Program-made: the position numbers and the translations under genes
Notes under the pieces: model-generated
What the model saw: the letters and a program-made list of their open reading frames with translations, nothing else
Database searches by the model: none
What the model was told of the DNA's origin: nothing
Origin: an uncultured Eubacteriales bacterium
Lineage (GTDB): Bacteria > Bacillota > Clostridia > Oscillospirales > Oscillospiraceae
Direction of reading: 5' to 3'
Assembly: GCA_900556935.1 (NCBI GenBank)
Contig: USQL01000001.1
Span: 1-60,041, forward strand
DNA: 60,041 nucleotides
Shown: positions 23,403 through 31,422 of the stretch, piece by piece
Layout: every line of letters starts with the position of its first letter
How positions within the stretch are numbered: the first letter of the stretch is position 1

Positions 23403-24686
23403 TTATTTGCGGATTTCCTCCGGCATGACACCTCGGTTGGAGATGGTCTTGGGGGTGATTTCCCCCGCGTCGGTCAGGGCAATCTTGGTCAGGATGGGGC
23501 CCACCAGCTCGTAGACCAGCACGGAGAACAGAACGATGTTGCGCATAATCGCACCCTCGGCGCCAAAGTCCGCGGCCACCGTGGCGGACATGCCCAGGGC
23601 CACACCGGCCTGGGGCAGCAGGGTGATGCCCAGGTATTTGCACACGGTCTTGGGGCAGCCCATCAACCGGGAGCTGACGCTGGCACCGGTGATTTTACCG
23701 GCGGACCGCATCAGAATGTATACAAGGCCGATGCCCACAACGGCGGCGCTGGCGAATACCCGCAGGTCCAGCTCCGCACCGGAGAGCACGAAGAACAGCA
23801 CGTAAACAGGACCGGTCCAGCGGTCGGTCCGGTACATAATCTCCTCGGAGAAGTCGCAGAGGTTGCAGAACACGGTGCCGCACATCATGCACACCAGCAG
23901 GGAGGAGAAGCCTACCTCTACGCTGTTGCCAAAGCTCAGCTCAATCTTGGAGAAGGCGGTGCACAGGAACACAAAGGCCACCGCCAGGCTCAGACGCTTG
24001 GAGCGGGAGTTGAAGAACTTTTCCACAATGCTGAACACCCAGCCCAGGGCAGCGCCCATGATCAGGGAGGCCACAATCTCGATGGCGGGGTTTACCAGCA
24101 CGGAGATCAGGTTGATGGAGCCCGCGGTCAGGGCCTTGGCAATGCCGGTGGAAACGGCGAAGACAATCAGGCCCACGGCATCGTCCAGTGCCACGATGGG
24201 CAGCAGAATGTTGGTCAGAGGGCCCTTGGCCTTATACTGGTTGATAACCATCACCGTGGCGGCAGGGGCGGTGGCGGTGGCGATGGCACCCAGCACAATG
24301 CAGGTGTACACCGGCAGGGTGTCGCCCAGGAACAGGTGCAGCACCAGCAGGCCCACGTCCACAAAGATGGTGGCGGACAGCGCCTGGAAGATGGCAACCA
24401 CCGTGGCCTGGCGGCCGATGTGCTTCAGCTCCTCCAGCCGGAACTCATTGCCGATGGAAAAGGCGATGAAGCCCAGGGACACATCGCTGATCAGCCCCAG
24501 CTTTTCCACAAACTCGTAGGAGGGAAGACCCAGGTGGGGAATGCCCAGGGCACCTAAGCCCAGGGGTCCAATCAGAAGGCCCGCTACCAGATAGCTGGTC
24601 ACGTCCGGCAGATTAAACCGGGAGGCGAGCCGGGATAGAAACAGTCCCGCAAACATGGCAAGACCAATTGCAAGCAAGTATTCCAT
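23403..24686 (-). CDS. Monovalent cation:proton antiporter (CPA2/KefB-like membrane domain)
   Basis: This 427-residue protein has about 12 membrane helices matching the Na+/H+ exchanger fold. An early motif FNLPDVTSYLVAGLLIGP is typical of CPA2, and the paired acidic motif in the fifth/sixth helix region reads LPIVALDDAVGLIVFA (the ion-binding Asp-Asp). There is no C-terminal TrkA-N (RCK) domain, so it is the bare transport domain. Likely role: Na+ or K+ extrusion and pH homeostasis. It is a single gene; its upstream region contains half of a GGGGCTGTTA-type repeat. The CPA2 assignment is firm; the transported ion is not. Confidence 0.9.
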   Translation of the reverse strand: MEYLLAIGLAMFAGLFLSRLASRFNLPDVTSYLVAGLLIGPLGLGALGIPHLGLPSYEFVEKLGLISDVSLGFIAFSIGNEFRLEELKHIGRQATVVAIFQALSATIFVDVGLLVLHLFLGDTLPVYTCIVLGAIATATAPAATVMVINQYKAKGPLTNILLPIVALDDAVGLIVFAVSTGIAKALTAGSINLISVLVNPAIEIVASLIMGAALGWVFSIVEKFFNSRSKRLSLAVAFVFLCTAFSKIELSFGNSVEVGFSSLLVCMMCGTVFCNLCDFSEEIMYRTDRWTGPVYVLFFVLSGAELDLRVFASAAVVGIGLVYILMRSAGKITGASVSSRLMGCPKTVCKYLGITLLPQAGVALGMSATVAADFGAEGAIMRNIVLFSVLVYELVGPILTKIALTDAGEITPKTISNRGVMPEEIRK

Positions 24687-24726
24687 AAAGAAATGCCTCT
24701 CTTTTCTGGGGATGTTCGGTAAGTTC

Positions 24727-24766
24727 TGTCATTGCGAACCGGTGACATCCTTTTCTAACAGCCCCG
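24727..24766. repeat. Partial GGGGCTGTTA-family element (copy 2)
   Basis: Contains CTGTCATTGCGAACCGGTGA followed by CTTTTCTAACAGCCCC: the core and one terminal repeat of the elements at 6764-6835 and 31208-31403. The other terminus is missing, so this is a decayed or one-ended copy, lying in the leader of the antiporter gene. Confidence 0.8.
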
Positions 24767-24885
24767 ATATCTTGATTTTTTTTGATTTCAGAGCTATTAT
24801 AGCATTCCTTTTCCCGGATGCAAGGGCCCGTATTTCACAGATTTTTCCCCTTTTTTTGTTAGGAAATTGTGAATATTTCTAATCC

Positions 24886-24914
24886 TTGCATCTTCCGTAA
24901 AAACAGGCTATAAT
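24886..24914 (+). promoter_or_regulatory. Promoter of the MscS-like channel gene
   Basis: TTGCAT (24886-24891) and a perfect TATAAT (24909-24914) are spaced by 17 bases, 27 bases before the ATG. Confidence 0.85.
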
Positions 24915-24941
24915 GCAGTCAGATAACGAAAGGAGCTTTTT

Positions 24942-25763
24942 ATGGAACAGTTGAAAGAAATGCTCAAAACCTGGGCTGCCAGCGGCTTGCTCGATAAGAT
25001 TTTTTCTACCGTCATCACCCTGGCGGTGGGCATTCTGGCGGTCAGGCTGGTGCTGCGGGTGGTGCACCGGGCACTGGAAAAAAGCCGCCTGGAAAAGGCG
25101 GCCTACAGTCTGATTATGTCTCTGAGCAAGGTGGGGCTCTATACCCTCCTGTTTTTGAGCGTGGCCTCTGGCCTGGGCATCGATATCACCAGCGTGGTGG
25201 CCATGGCCAGTGTCCTGACTCTGGCCGTCTCCCTGGCGCTGCAGAATATGCTGTCTAACATCCTGGGCGGCTTTTCTCTTCTGACTACCCATCCCTTCCA
25301 TTCCGGAGACTATGTGGACATCGGCAGCCAGTCCGGCACCGTGACCCAGATTGACATGACCTATACCAGACTCCTGACTCCGGAGGGGAAAACCGTCTGC
25401 ATCCCCAACAGCACGGTGCTGGCCTCCGAAATCGTCAACTATACCGCCAGCGGCACCCGCCGGGGCACCATCCAGGTCAGTGCGGGCTACGAGGCCCCCA
25501 CCCAGAAGGTGCGGGACGCGCTGATTCTGGCGGCGGAGGTGGACAAGGTCCTGGTAGACCCCGCCCCCTTCTCCGCGGTGGAGAGCTATGGGGACAACGC
25601 CATCAACTATATCCTCCGCTTCTGGACCAAGTCCGAGGACTTCTGGGATGTGTACTACCAGGTCAACCAGCGCATCAAGGACATCTTCGACCGGCAGGAC
25701 ATCCCCATGACCTACCCCCACCTGAACGTCCACTTCGACAGGGAGTTTGTGGAGAAGCAATAA
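24942..25763 (+). CDS. mscS: Small-conductance mechanosensitive channel, MscS family
   Basis: This 273-residue protein matches MscS: three N-terminal helices (about 15-40, 55-80 and 85-115) and the pore-lining TM3 in SVVAMASVLTLAVSLALQNMLSNILGGFSLL. The beta domain follows, with HPFHSGDYVDIGSQSGTVTQIDMTYTRL and IPNSTVLASEIVNYT, and then a C-terminal alpha/beta domain. It releases solutes on hypo-osmotic shock. GGAG lies eight bases before the ATG. It is a single gene with its own promoter, followed by a palindromic repeat and a terminator. Confidence 0.95.
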   Translation: MEQLKEMLKTWAASGLLDKIFSTVITLAVGILAVRLVLRVVHRALEKSRLEKAAYSLIMSLSKVGLYTLLFLSVASGLGIDITSVVAMASVLTLAVSLALQNMLSNILGGFSLLTTHPFHSGDYVDIGSQSGTVTQIDMTYTRLLTPEGKTVCIPNSTVLASEIVNYTASGTRRGTIQVSAGYEAPTQKVRDALILAAEVDKVLVDPAPFSAVESYGDNAINYILRFWTKSEDFWDVYYQVNQRIKDIFDRQDIPMTYPHLNVHFDREFVEKQ

Positions 25764-25774
25764 AAAAGGCGAAT

Positions 25775-25976
25775 GGCTCCCCTGAAAGGGGAGCTGGCCC
25801 GGCGAAAGCCGGGTCTGAGGGGTCCGGCTTTTCGCCAGAAAAGCCTCCGCTGAAAGCGAAATCCAGGCTGAAATATCCCCAAAGCCCGGAATTTGCGCCA
25901 ACGGCGCAAGGCTTGGCCATCGGCCAAGCCAGACCCCTCAGTCAGCTGCGCTGACAGCTCCCCTTTCAGGGGAGCC
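25775..25976. repeat. 202-bp palindromic repeat element with 22-bp terminal inverted repeats
   Basis: Both ends carry the same outward-facing 22 bases, beginning GGCTCCCCTGAAAGGGG, each of which is itself a hairpin. Further inside lie the paired blocks TGAGGGGTC/GACCCCTCA, and the interior holds two perfect hairpins (TTGCGCC/GGCGCAA and GGCTTGGCC/GGCCAAGCC). There is no open reading frame of note. This looks like a non-autonomous MITE-like element inserted between mscS and the convergent yhaM. A related fragment is at about 5750-5766. Confidence 0.85.
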
Positions 25977-25983
25977 AAACAGG

Positions 25984-26007
25984 GGGGGCGGCCAAACGGC
26001 CGCCCCC
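25984..26007. terminator. Terminator between mscS and yhaM (convergent)
   Basis: A perfect 10-bp G/C stem (25984-25993 with 25998-26007) has loop AAAC; the plus strand continues TTTCATTTTTTAT. It lies 10 bases from the yhaM stop and probably serves both strands. Confidence 0.85.
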
Positions 26008-26016
26008 TTTCATTTT

Positions 26017-26967
26017 TTATTCATGATGATAAATCCGCTTGTCCAGCGCGAAAATCCGGCTGCTGAAGCTTCCGGTGGGGACGGCGGGGAGGGTTTCAGC
26101 GTAGATTTCCATGCGGCTGTCCAGCATGTCAATCTGGCTCAGTAGCTCGGCTTCCGCGAACATGGGTTTTACCGCCGCGCCGAATTCCGGCTCCCCATGG
26201 TGGGAAAGAATCATGTGCTGCAATAGCAGACTCTTTTCCTCCGGGGTGTCCAGCTCCGCGCAGACGGCCCCCACCTCCTGGGCCCCCATGACCAGATGGC
26301 CCAGCAGCTGGCCCTTCCGGGAATAGTCCGTGACAATGCCCAGCTGGGAGAAGGTGAACTCCCGCTCCTTGGCAAAGTCGTGAAGAAGGGTGCCGGTGAG
26401 CAGCAGGCTCCTGTCAATAATCTGGGGATAGAGCCCGGAAAGGAAGTCTGCCAGCCGCAGCATATTGGCCGTGTGCATCAGAAGGCCGGAAAGGAAGCTG
26501 TGGTGGACGCTTTTGGCTGCGGGAATCTTCCCAAAGGCCTCCAGGTGCCGGGAGAGCATCACCTGGGCCACCTGCCGATAGTCCTTGTCCTCCATGCTGT
26601 CCACAAGCTGCTGCACCTGGGCCAGGGTACCGTCTTTATCAATGGGGGCCACCGGCACCAGAAGGGAGGTGTCGTAGCTGTCCTCGGGAGCGGCCATACG
26701 GAGGTTGGAGGCCGTCAGCTGATAGGTGCCCCGGTATTCCGTAATGTCCCCCCGGACCTTGATGACCTTTCCCGCGTCCTCCGGGGCCCCCACGGGGCCG
26801 GAGTAATCCCAGGCCTTCAAATCCATGCTGCCGGACCGGTCGGAAATGGTGGCGGCCAGGAAGGGCTTGCCGCTGTTGGAGGTTTTGATCTGGGCATCCT
26901 TTAAGATGTAAAATCCCTCCACCCGGTCCCCGGGGACCATGGCGGAAATCTGCTTATTGTATTCCAT
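26017..26967 (-). CDS. yhaM: 3'-5' exoribonuclease YhaM
   Basis: This 316-residue protein has the YhaM domain order. An N-terminal OB-fold nucleic-acid binding domain (about 8-100, with GKPFLAATISDRSGSMDLKAWD) is followed by an HD hydrolase domain with metal ligands in LMHTANM (H165) and LLHDFAK (H196, D197) and a later LSHHGEPEFGAAV. In Firmicutes YhaM trims RNA 3' ends, including terminator hairpins. In B. subtilis yhaM neighbours yhaN and yhaO; here it is 21 kb away from them with its own promoter. AAAGGAG lies 10 bases before the ATG. Confidence 0.95.
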   Translation of the reverse strand: MEYNKQISAMVPGDRVEGFYILKDAQIKTSNSGKPFLAATISDRSGSMDLKAWDYSGPVGAPEDAGKVIKVRGDITEYRGTYQLTASNLRMAAPEDSYDTSLLVPVAPIDKDGTLAQVQQLVDSMEDKDYRQVAQVMLSRHLEAFGKIPAAKSVHHSFLSGLLMHTANMLRLADFLSGLYPQIIDRSLLLTGTLLHDFAKEREFTFSQLGIVTDYSRKGQLLGHLVMGAQEVGAVCAELDTPEEKSLLLQHMILSHHGEPEFGAAVKPMFAEAELLSQIDMLDSRMEIYAETLPAVPTGSFSSRIFALDKRIYHHE

Positions 26968-26994
26968 GACGCAATCGACTCCTTTACTGGGGCT

Positions 26995-27023
26995 ATTATA
27001 CCGGAAAAACGGGCAAAAAGCAA
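26995..27023 (-). promoter_or_regulatory. Promoter of yhaM
   Basis: On the minus strand TTGCTT (27023-27018) and TATAAT (27000-26995) are spaced by 17 bases, adjoining the end of the ABC permease gene. Confidence 0.8.
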
Positions 27024-27028
27024 TCGGC

Positions 27029-29488
27029 TTATTCCACCGCCTTCAAAGATTCCGCCATGGGGATGCGGCCGATGTGGCGGCGCATGACCCGGCCCACGAT
27101 GGCCGAAAACAGCAGCGTGCAGAGAAAGGCCGTCAGATAGCTGGCCCTTTCAATGTGGATATCGAAGCAGGAATTGTCCACGGTGACCATGCCCATGACA
27201 ATGGGCTGCAGAATGCTGCCCAGGGGTATCCCCAGCACCGCCGCCAGGAAGGAGAGCACCGTGTTTTCCCGCAGTACATAGACCTCCGTCTCCTTGGGGT
27301 AGAAGCCCAGAACCTCCACCGTGGCAATCTCCCGGCTGCGTTCGGCCAGATTGATGTTGGTCAGGTTGTAGATGACGATAAAGGCCAGGGCCCCCGCAAA
27401 GCCCACCACCAGCCAGATGATGTAGTTGAGGCAGCTCATGGCGCTGTCCACACTCTCCAAAGAGACGGACATCCGGCTGATGGCGGTGACCCCATCCAGC
27501 TCGGTCAGAGCCTTGGAAAGGGCAGGCTCGTCCGTGTCGGTTTTCAGCAGCAGGGCGTTGGGGGCGGTGCTGCCAAAGCCGGCGGCGCAGTCCTCGGCCC
27601 GCACAAAGATGTAGTTTGCCACATAGTTCTGGAAGATGCCGGAGACGGTGAAGGAAACCCGGTTCAGGTCGCTGTCCTCGGCCTCAACGGTGTCCCCCAC
27701 GGACAGCTCCAGCTTTTCGGCCAACCGGCGGCTGACCAGGGCCTGCCCCGGGCCGGGGGCACTGAGGGCTTCCCCGTTATAGGAGAGGGTCCAGTAGTCG
27801 GGAAGGTCCTCCCAGCGTTCCGGGGCCAGAAGGGTGACGGTGCGCAGTGTGTCCCGCTCTCCGTATACGTCCACCCGGTTTTGGATGCAGGGCAGGGCAT
27901 CGGTAATCCCCTCCATCCGGGAAACGGCCTGCTGAACCTCCTGGGATTTGCTCTCCGAGAAGCTCAGGCCCATGTCGTAGTGCTGGATGCCGCCGAACTG
28001 CAATTCCCCGATGTGAATCATGGAGTCCCGCACGCCGAAGGCCGTGACCATCATGGCGGTGCAGCAGCCGATGCCCACCAGCATCATCAGGCAGCGAAGC
28101 TTGTAGTGCAGCATGTTCCGCAGGGTGATTTTCTGCAAGAAGGACAGGGGCTTCCACAGGAAGGGAATGTATTCCAGCAGAATCCGCCGCCCGCTTTTTC
28201 CTCGCTGGGGCCGGATGAGCTCGGCGGGCACACTGCGCAGGGCCCTCTGGCAGGAGGCGAGGGTGGCCCCCAGAATGCCAACCAGGGAAACAACCAGGGT
28301 GATTCTCGCAAGAGAGGGGCTGAACCGATACTGAAGCGGGGCAAATTTGTACAGCACCCCGTAGGCCATCCAGAAAATCTGGGGAAGTCCCCAGGTGCCC
28401 AGAAAATACCCCGCTGTCCAGCCAATCAGGGTGGCGATGCCCGCATAGAGCAGGTATTTCGCGGCAATGTCCCAGCTGTGGAAGCCCAGGGCCTTCAAAA
28501 CGCCAATCTGGGTCCGCTCCTCGCTGACCATCCGGGTCATGGTGGTGATGCACACCAGAATGGCAATCATAATAAAGAATACCGGCAAGAGATTGGCAAT
28601 ACCGGAAATAATGGCGGTGTCGTTTTCAAAGCTTACAAAGCCCGCGTTCTCCCGCCGGGTCAATACATAGGTGTCCGGCTCCTCCAGGTCCACATACTGG
28701 GCCTGCTCCTTTTCCAGGCCGTAGGCATCCAGAATGTCGTCAAACCGGTCCTGGGCCACCTGGGACAGAACCTGGGTCATCTGGGGCTTATAGGTGTCCA
28801 TCAGCTCCTCGTAGTCCTGGGAATAGATGTTCGCCCGGGTCCGCAGGGTTACGTCCACCTCGGTGTATACATCCTGGTCCTGAGAAAAGGCATTGGGGCT
28901 CAGGTAGAGAAAGCCCTTCAAAGAGCCGTCCCCGATGGTGGTGGTGCCCCGGTCCGTGCTCAGGTACAGGGGGGAGTTGGCAAGGCCGGTGATGAGAAAG
29001 CTGTGCTCTTCCAGAAAGTCCAGGGTGTCGTCATTATTTTCCGGCGACAGGGTGATAACCGTGCCAATGTCCTTTTCGGAAAAGGCCCGGGCATCCGCCA
29101 GACACTCCGTCTCGTTCATGGGCATCCGGCCGGAAACCAGGGAGGCCAGGTTGATTTTCTCCGGCAGGGAGAGCAGGTTGAAGGCCGCGGTGGAACCGTC
29201 ATAGGGAATCAGCGCGTCGATGCTTTTCTGCCCCTCGGTTTTGGAAATCCAGGGCTGCTTGGAAATCTCCTCCACATCGTCGTCCGAAAAGCCCAGGGTG
29301 GAAATCAGCCGGAAATCGTAGAAATTCCGCTCTTCCAGATAGCCCTGACAGGTGGCATACATGGCATCCTTCGTCACCTTCAGGCCCGCGAAAAAGCTGA
29401 CGCTCAGGGCCACAATCAGCATCAGGGCCAGGAACCGCCCCAAAAAGGAGCGGATGGTCCGCAGGGTCATTTTTACAATGGATTTCAT
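27029..29488 (-). CDS. ABC transporter permease with two FtsX domains
   Basis: This 819-residue permease has the MacB/FtsX-like layout of large Firmicute exporters: an N-terminal helix (about 10-35) and a large extracytoplasmic domain to about 285. Three helices lie at about 290-420 (first FtsX domain, with MTRMVSEERTQIGVLKALGF), then a second helix and soluble domain. Three C-terminal helices carry the second FtsX motif (ERSREIATVEVLGFYPKE). It follows the ATPase gene with a GTGA-type junction; I chose ATG 29488, but GTG at 29497 or 29500 is possible. The system probably exports or extracts a peptide, lipid or antibiotic at the envelope; the substrate is unknown. Confidence 0.9.
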   Translation of the reverse strand: MKSIVKMTLRTIRSFLGRFLALMLIVALSVSFFAGLKVTKDAMYATCQGYLEERNFYDFRLISTLGFSDDDVEEISKQPWISKTEGQKSIDALIPYDGSTAAFNLLSLPEKINLASLVSGRMPMNETECLADARAFSEKDIGTVITLSPENNDDTLDFLEEHSFLITGLANSPLYLSTDRGTTTIGDGSLKGFLYLSPNAFSQDQDVYTEVDVTLRTRANIYSQDYEELMDTYKPQMTQVLSQVAQDRFDDILDAYGLEKEQAQYVDLEEPDTYVLTRRENAGFVSFENDTAIISGIANLLPVFFIMIAILVCITTMTRMVSEERTQIGVLKALGFHSWDIAAKYLLYAGIATLIGWTAGYFLGTWGLPQIFWMAYGVLYKFAPLQYRFSPSLARITLVVSLVGILGATLASCQRALRSVPAELIRPQRGKSGRRILLEYIPFLWKPLSFLQKITLRNMLHYKLRCLMMLVGIGCCTAMMVTAFGVRDSMIHIGELQFGGIQHYDMGLSFSESKSQEVQQAVSRMEGITDALPCIQNRVDVYGERDTLRTVTLLAPERWEDLPDYWTLSYNGEALSAPGPGQALVSRRLAEKLELSVGDTVEAEDSDLNRVSFTVSGIFQNYVANYIFVRAEDCAAGFGSTAPNALLLKTDTDEPALSKALTELDGVTAISRMSVSLESVDSAMSCLNYIIWLVVGFAGALAFIVIYNLTNINLAERSREIATVEVLGFYPKETEVYVLRENTVLSFLAAVLGIPLGSILQPIVMGMVTVDNSCFDIHIERASYLTAFLCTLLFSAIVGRVMRRHIGRIPMAESLKAVE

Positions 29489-29493
29489 ACCCG

Positions 29494-30195
29494 TCACCAC
29501 TCAATGCTTTCGATGGGCACAATGTTCTCGTTGCGCTCGTTGGAGCGGATGCGGCCGCTTTTGATGCGGATAATCCGGTCCGCCATGGGGGCGATGGCCT
29601 GGTTGTGGGTGATGATAATCACGGTGGTGCCCTGGGCCTTGCTCAGGTCGTACAGAAGCTTTAATACCGCCTTGCCCGTTACATAGTCCAGCGCGCCGGT
29701 GGGCTCGTCGCAGAGAAGCAGCCTGGGATTTTTGGCCAGGGCCCGGGCAATGGAGACCCGCTGCTGCTCACCGCCGGAGAGTTGGGCCGGGAAATTCCGG
29801 GCCCGCTGGGCCAGGCCCACCATGTCCAGGGCCTTTTGGGCGGGAATGGGGTTGCTGCACAGCTGGGCGGCAATCTCCACATTTTCCAGGGCCGTCAGAT
29901 TGGGAATCAGATTGTAGAACTGAAACACAAACCCCACATCGTGGCGGCGATACTTTGCCATCTCCAGGGAGCTCAGATGGGAGATGTCCCGCCCGTCGAA
30001 CAAAATGGTGCCGGAGGAGATGGTGTCCATGCCCCCCAGCATATTGAGCAGGGTGGTTTTGCCCGCGCCGGAGGAGCCCAGCAGCACCACAAATTCTCCC
30101 TTCTCCACCTCAAACGACACCCCGTCCAGCGCCCGTACCTGGGCCGCCCCGGTGCCGTAAACCTTTTCCACATCCCGAAATTCAATATAAGCCAT
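29494..30195 (-). CDS. ABC transporter ATP-binding protein (MacB/LolD type)
   Basis: This 233-residue ATPase has Walker A GSSGAGKTT (40-48), Q-loop FVFQFYNLIPNLTALENV, signature LSGGEQQR (139-146), Walker B LLLCDEP (159-165) and the H-loop in IIITHNQA. These motifs fall in the LolD/MacB/FtsE class that drives mechanotransmission rather than pore transport. It is first in a two-gene operon with the FtsX-type permease. The ribosome binding site is AGGAGG, 10 bases before the ATG. The C-terminal tail after the H-loop contains an Arg/Asn-rich stretch (GRIRSNERNENI). Confidence 0.93.
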   Translation of the reverse strand: MAYIEFRDVEKVYGTGAAQVRALDGVSFEVEKGEFVVLLGSSGAGKTTLLNMLGGMDTISSGTILFDGRDISHLSSLEMAKYRRHDVGFVFQFYNLIPNLTALENVEIAAQLCSNPIPAQKALDMVGLAQRARNFPAQLSGGEQQRVSIARALAKNPRLLLCDEPTGALDYVTGKAVLKLLYDLSKAQGTTVIIITHNQAIAPMADRIIRIKSGRIRSNERNENIVPIESIEW

Positions 30196-30223
30196 GCATT
30201 CAGCCTCCTGTTATTACCGTACT

Positions 30224-30253
30224 ATTTTATCGTACCACAGGGGGCCCTGTAAA
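30224..30253 (-). promoter_or_regulatory. Probable promoter of the FtsX-type ABC operon
   Basis: On the minus strand TTTACA (30253-30248) and TAAAAT (30229-30224) are 18 bases apart. This is a weaker match than other promoters here. Confidence 0.55.
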
Positions 30254-30293
30254 GAAGTTTCTTTTCTGTGAACAAAATAAAAACGAGATAAAA

Positions 30294-30313
30294 ACGAGGC
30301 CGCCTGGCCTCGT
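30294..30313 (-). terminator. Terminator of the RpiR-family regulator gene
   Basis: A perfect 8-bp stem (30294-30301 with 30306-30313) has a four-base loop; the minus strand continues TTTTATC, eight bases after the stop codon. Confidence 0.88.
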
Positions 30314-30320
30314 TTCTGCA

Positions 30321-31184
30321 TCAGGTATGCTTGCTTTTCAGCGCCTCTGCAATGCGGCGGCGGTAGTTCCGGGCCCGGTCCAGGTCCCGGCGGGAGAACT
30401 CGGAAAAGAGCACGTCCAGCAGGTACATCTGGGCAACCCTCGCGGCGATGGAGCCGGACTGCATGGGGCTTTCGTTGGCACCGCACTGCAGAACAAAATC
30501 GGCAATCTGCGCGCCGGGGGAGTTGGGGAAGCGGGTGACCAGAACAATCTTGGCCCCCCGGTCCCGGGCAATGCCCGAAATTTCCAGCACATCCCGGGTG
30601 GAGCCGGAATAGGAGAAGAAGAACAGAACGTCCCTGGGGTCCATAATGGCGGCCGCCATGGCCTGCATATGGGAGTCCTCCACCGGGCGGAACTGGTTGC
30701 TGACGGTGGAGAACAGGTGGGCAGCCTCCCGGGCAATCAGCATGGAGCCGCCCTGGCCCATGCACAATACCTGCCGGGCCTCCTGGAAGAGGCTGGCCAC
30801 CTGGGAGACCACATTCAGGTCCAGCACCTCCATGGTCTGCATCATGGCCTCGGTGTTGGCCCGGTAGAGCTTCTGGGCCATGGTGGTCAAATCGTCCTGG
30901 GGGGCCACCTGCCCGCTCAAAGGGGTGTCCCCCAGCCGGGCCTGGGCCATGGCGTTGGCCACGGCCAGCTTTAAAAGCGGGAAGCTCTTGTAGCCCATGT
31001 GCCGGGAGAACCGGGAGACCGTGGCCTCGGCCACGGAGCTGGCCCGGGCCAATTCCGAAATGGACAGCTGGGTCACCTTTTCCTGGTTGGCCAGAATAAA
31101 ATCCGCCAGCCGTTTTTCCGCCGGGGTCAGGGAATAGTAGTCGCTTCCGATTTTCAGAATCACGCTTTGCTGCTTCGCTTCCAT
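30321..31184 (-). CDS. MurR/RpiR-family transcriptional regulator (HTH + SIS)
   Basis: This 287-residue protein has an N-terminal HTH_6 domain (about 1-80, with LSISELARASSVAEATVSRFSRHMGYKSFPLLKLAV) and a C-terminal SIS sugar-phosphate isomerase-like domain (about 125-265) with LCMGQGGSMLIAREAAHLF and FFFSYSGSTRDVLEISGIARDRGAKIVLVT. Such regulators bind phosphosugars; near nagA the ligand is plausibly GlcNAc-6-P, MurNAc-6-P or GlcN-6-P. It lies downstream of nagA on the same strand, with a 196-bp repeat element between them. ACAGGAG precedes the ATG. Confidence 0.92.
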   Translation of the reverse strand: MEAKQQSVILKIGSDYYSLTPAEKRLADFILANQEKVTQLSISELARASSVAEATVSRFSRHMGYKSFPLLKLAVANAMAQARLGDTPLSGQVAPQDDLTTMAQKLYRANTEAMMQTMEVLDLNVVSQVASLFQEARQVLCMGQGGSMLIAREAAHLFSTVSNQFRPVEDSHMQAMAAAIMDPRDVLFFFSYSGSTRDVLEISGIARDRGAKIVLVTRFPNSPGAQIADFVLQCGANESPMQSGSIAARVAQMYLLDVLFSEFSRRDLDRARNYRRRIAEALKSKHT

Positions 31185-31207
31185 ATGCTCTCTCCTGTAA
31201 TAAGAAC

Positions 31208-31403
31208 GGGGCTGTTAGAAAACAACCTGTCATTGCGAACCAGTCCGCAGACTGGTGTGGCAATCCCCCGGATTTTCAAACATTCTGGTAATAAAACCAG
31301 GCTGTTTCCATTCAACCGGGGGGCTGTGCCCGAAGGAAATACCCTTGGGTTACCACACCAGTGACATCGGTCACCGGTTCGCAGCGACTTTTCCAACAGC
31401 CCC
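31208..31403. repeat. 196-bp palindromic element, GGGGCTGTTA family (copy 3)
   Basis: Begins GGGGCTGTTAGAAAACAACC and ends CCAACAGCCCC, with the shared core TGTCATTGCGAACCAGTCC near the left end and its inverted counterpart ACCGGTTCGCAGCGA near the right end. Compared with the 72-bp copy at 6764-6835 it carries about 125 extra internal bases with further hairpins (AGTCCGCAGACT and others). It fills the whole gap between nagA and the RpiR gene and contains no gene. Confidence 0.85.
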
Positions 31404-31422
31404 GTTTCCGCATTCCGTGTTT

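Noticed and set aside
26939..29686. 915-codon open frame on the plus strand
   Set aside because: It is antisense to the ABC permease and to the start of yhaM, is rich in Gly/Gln/His as expected for a shadow frame in GC-rich DNA, and has no recognisable domain.
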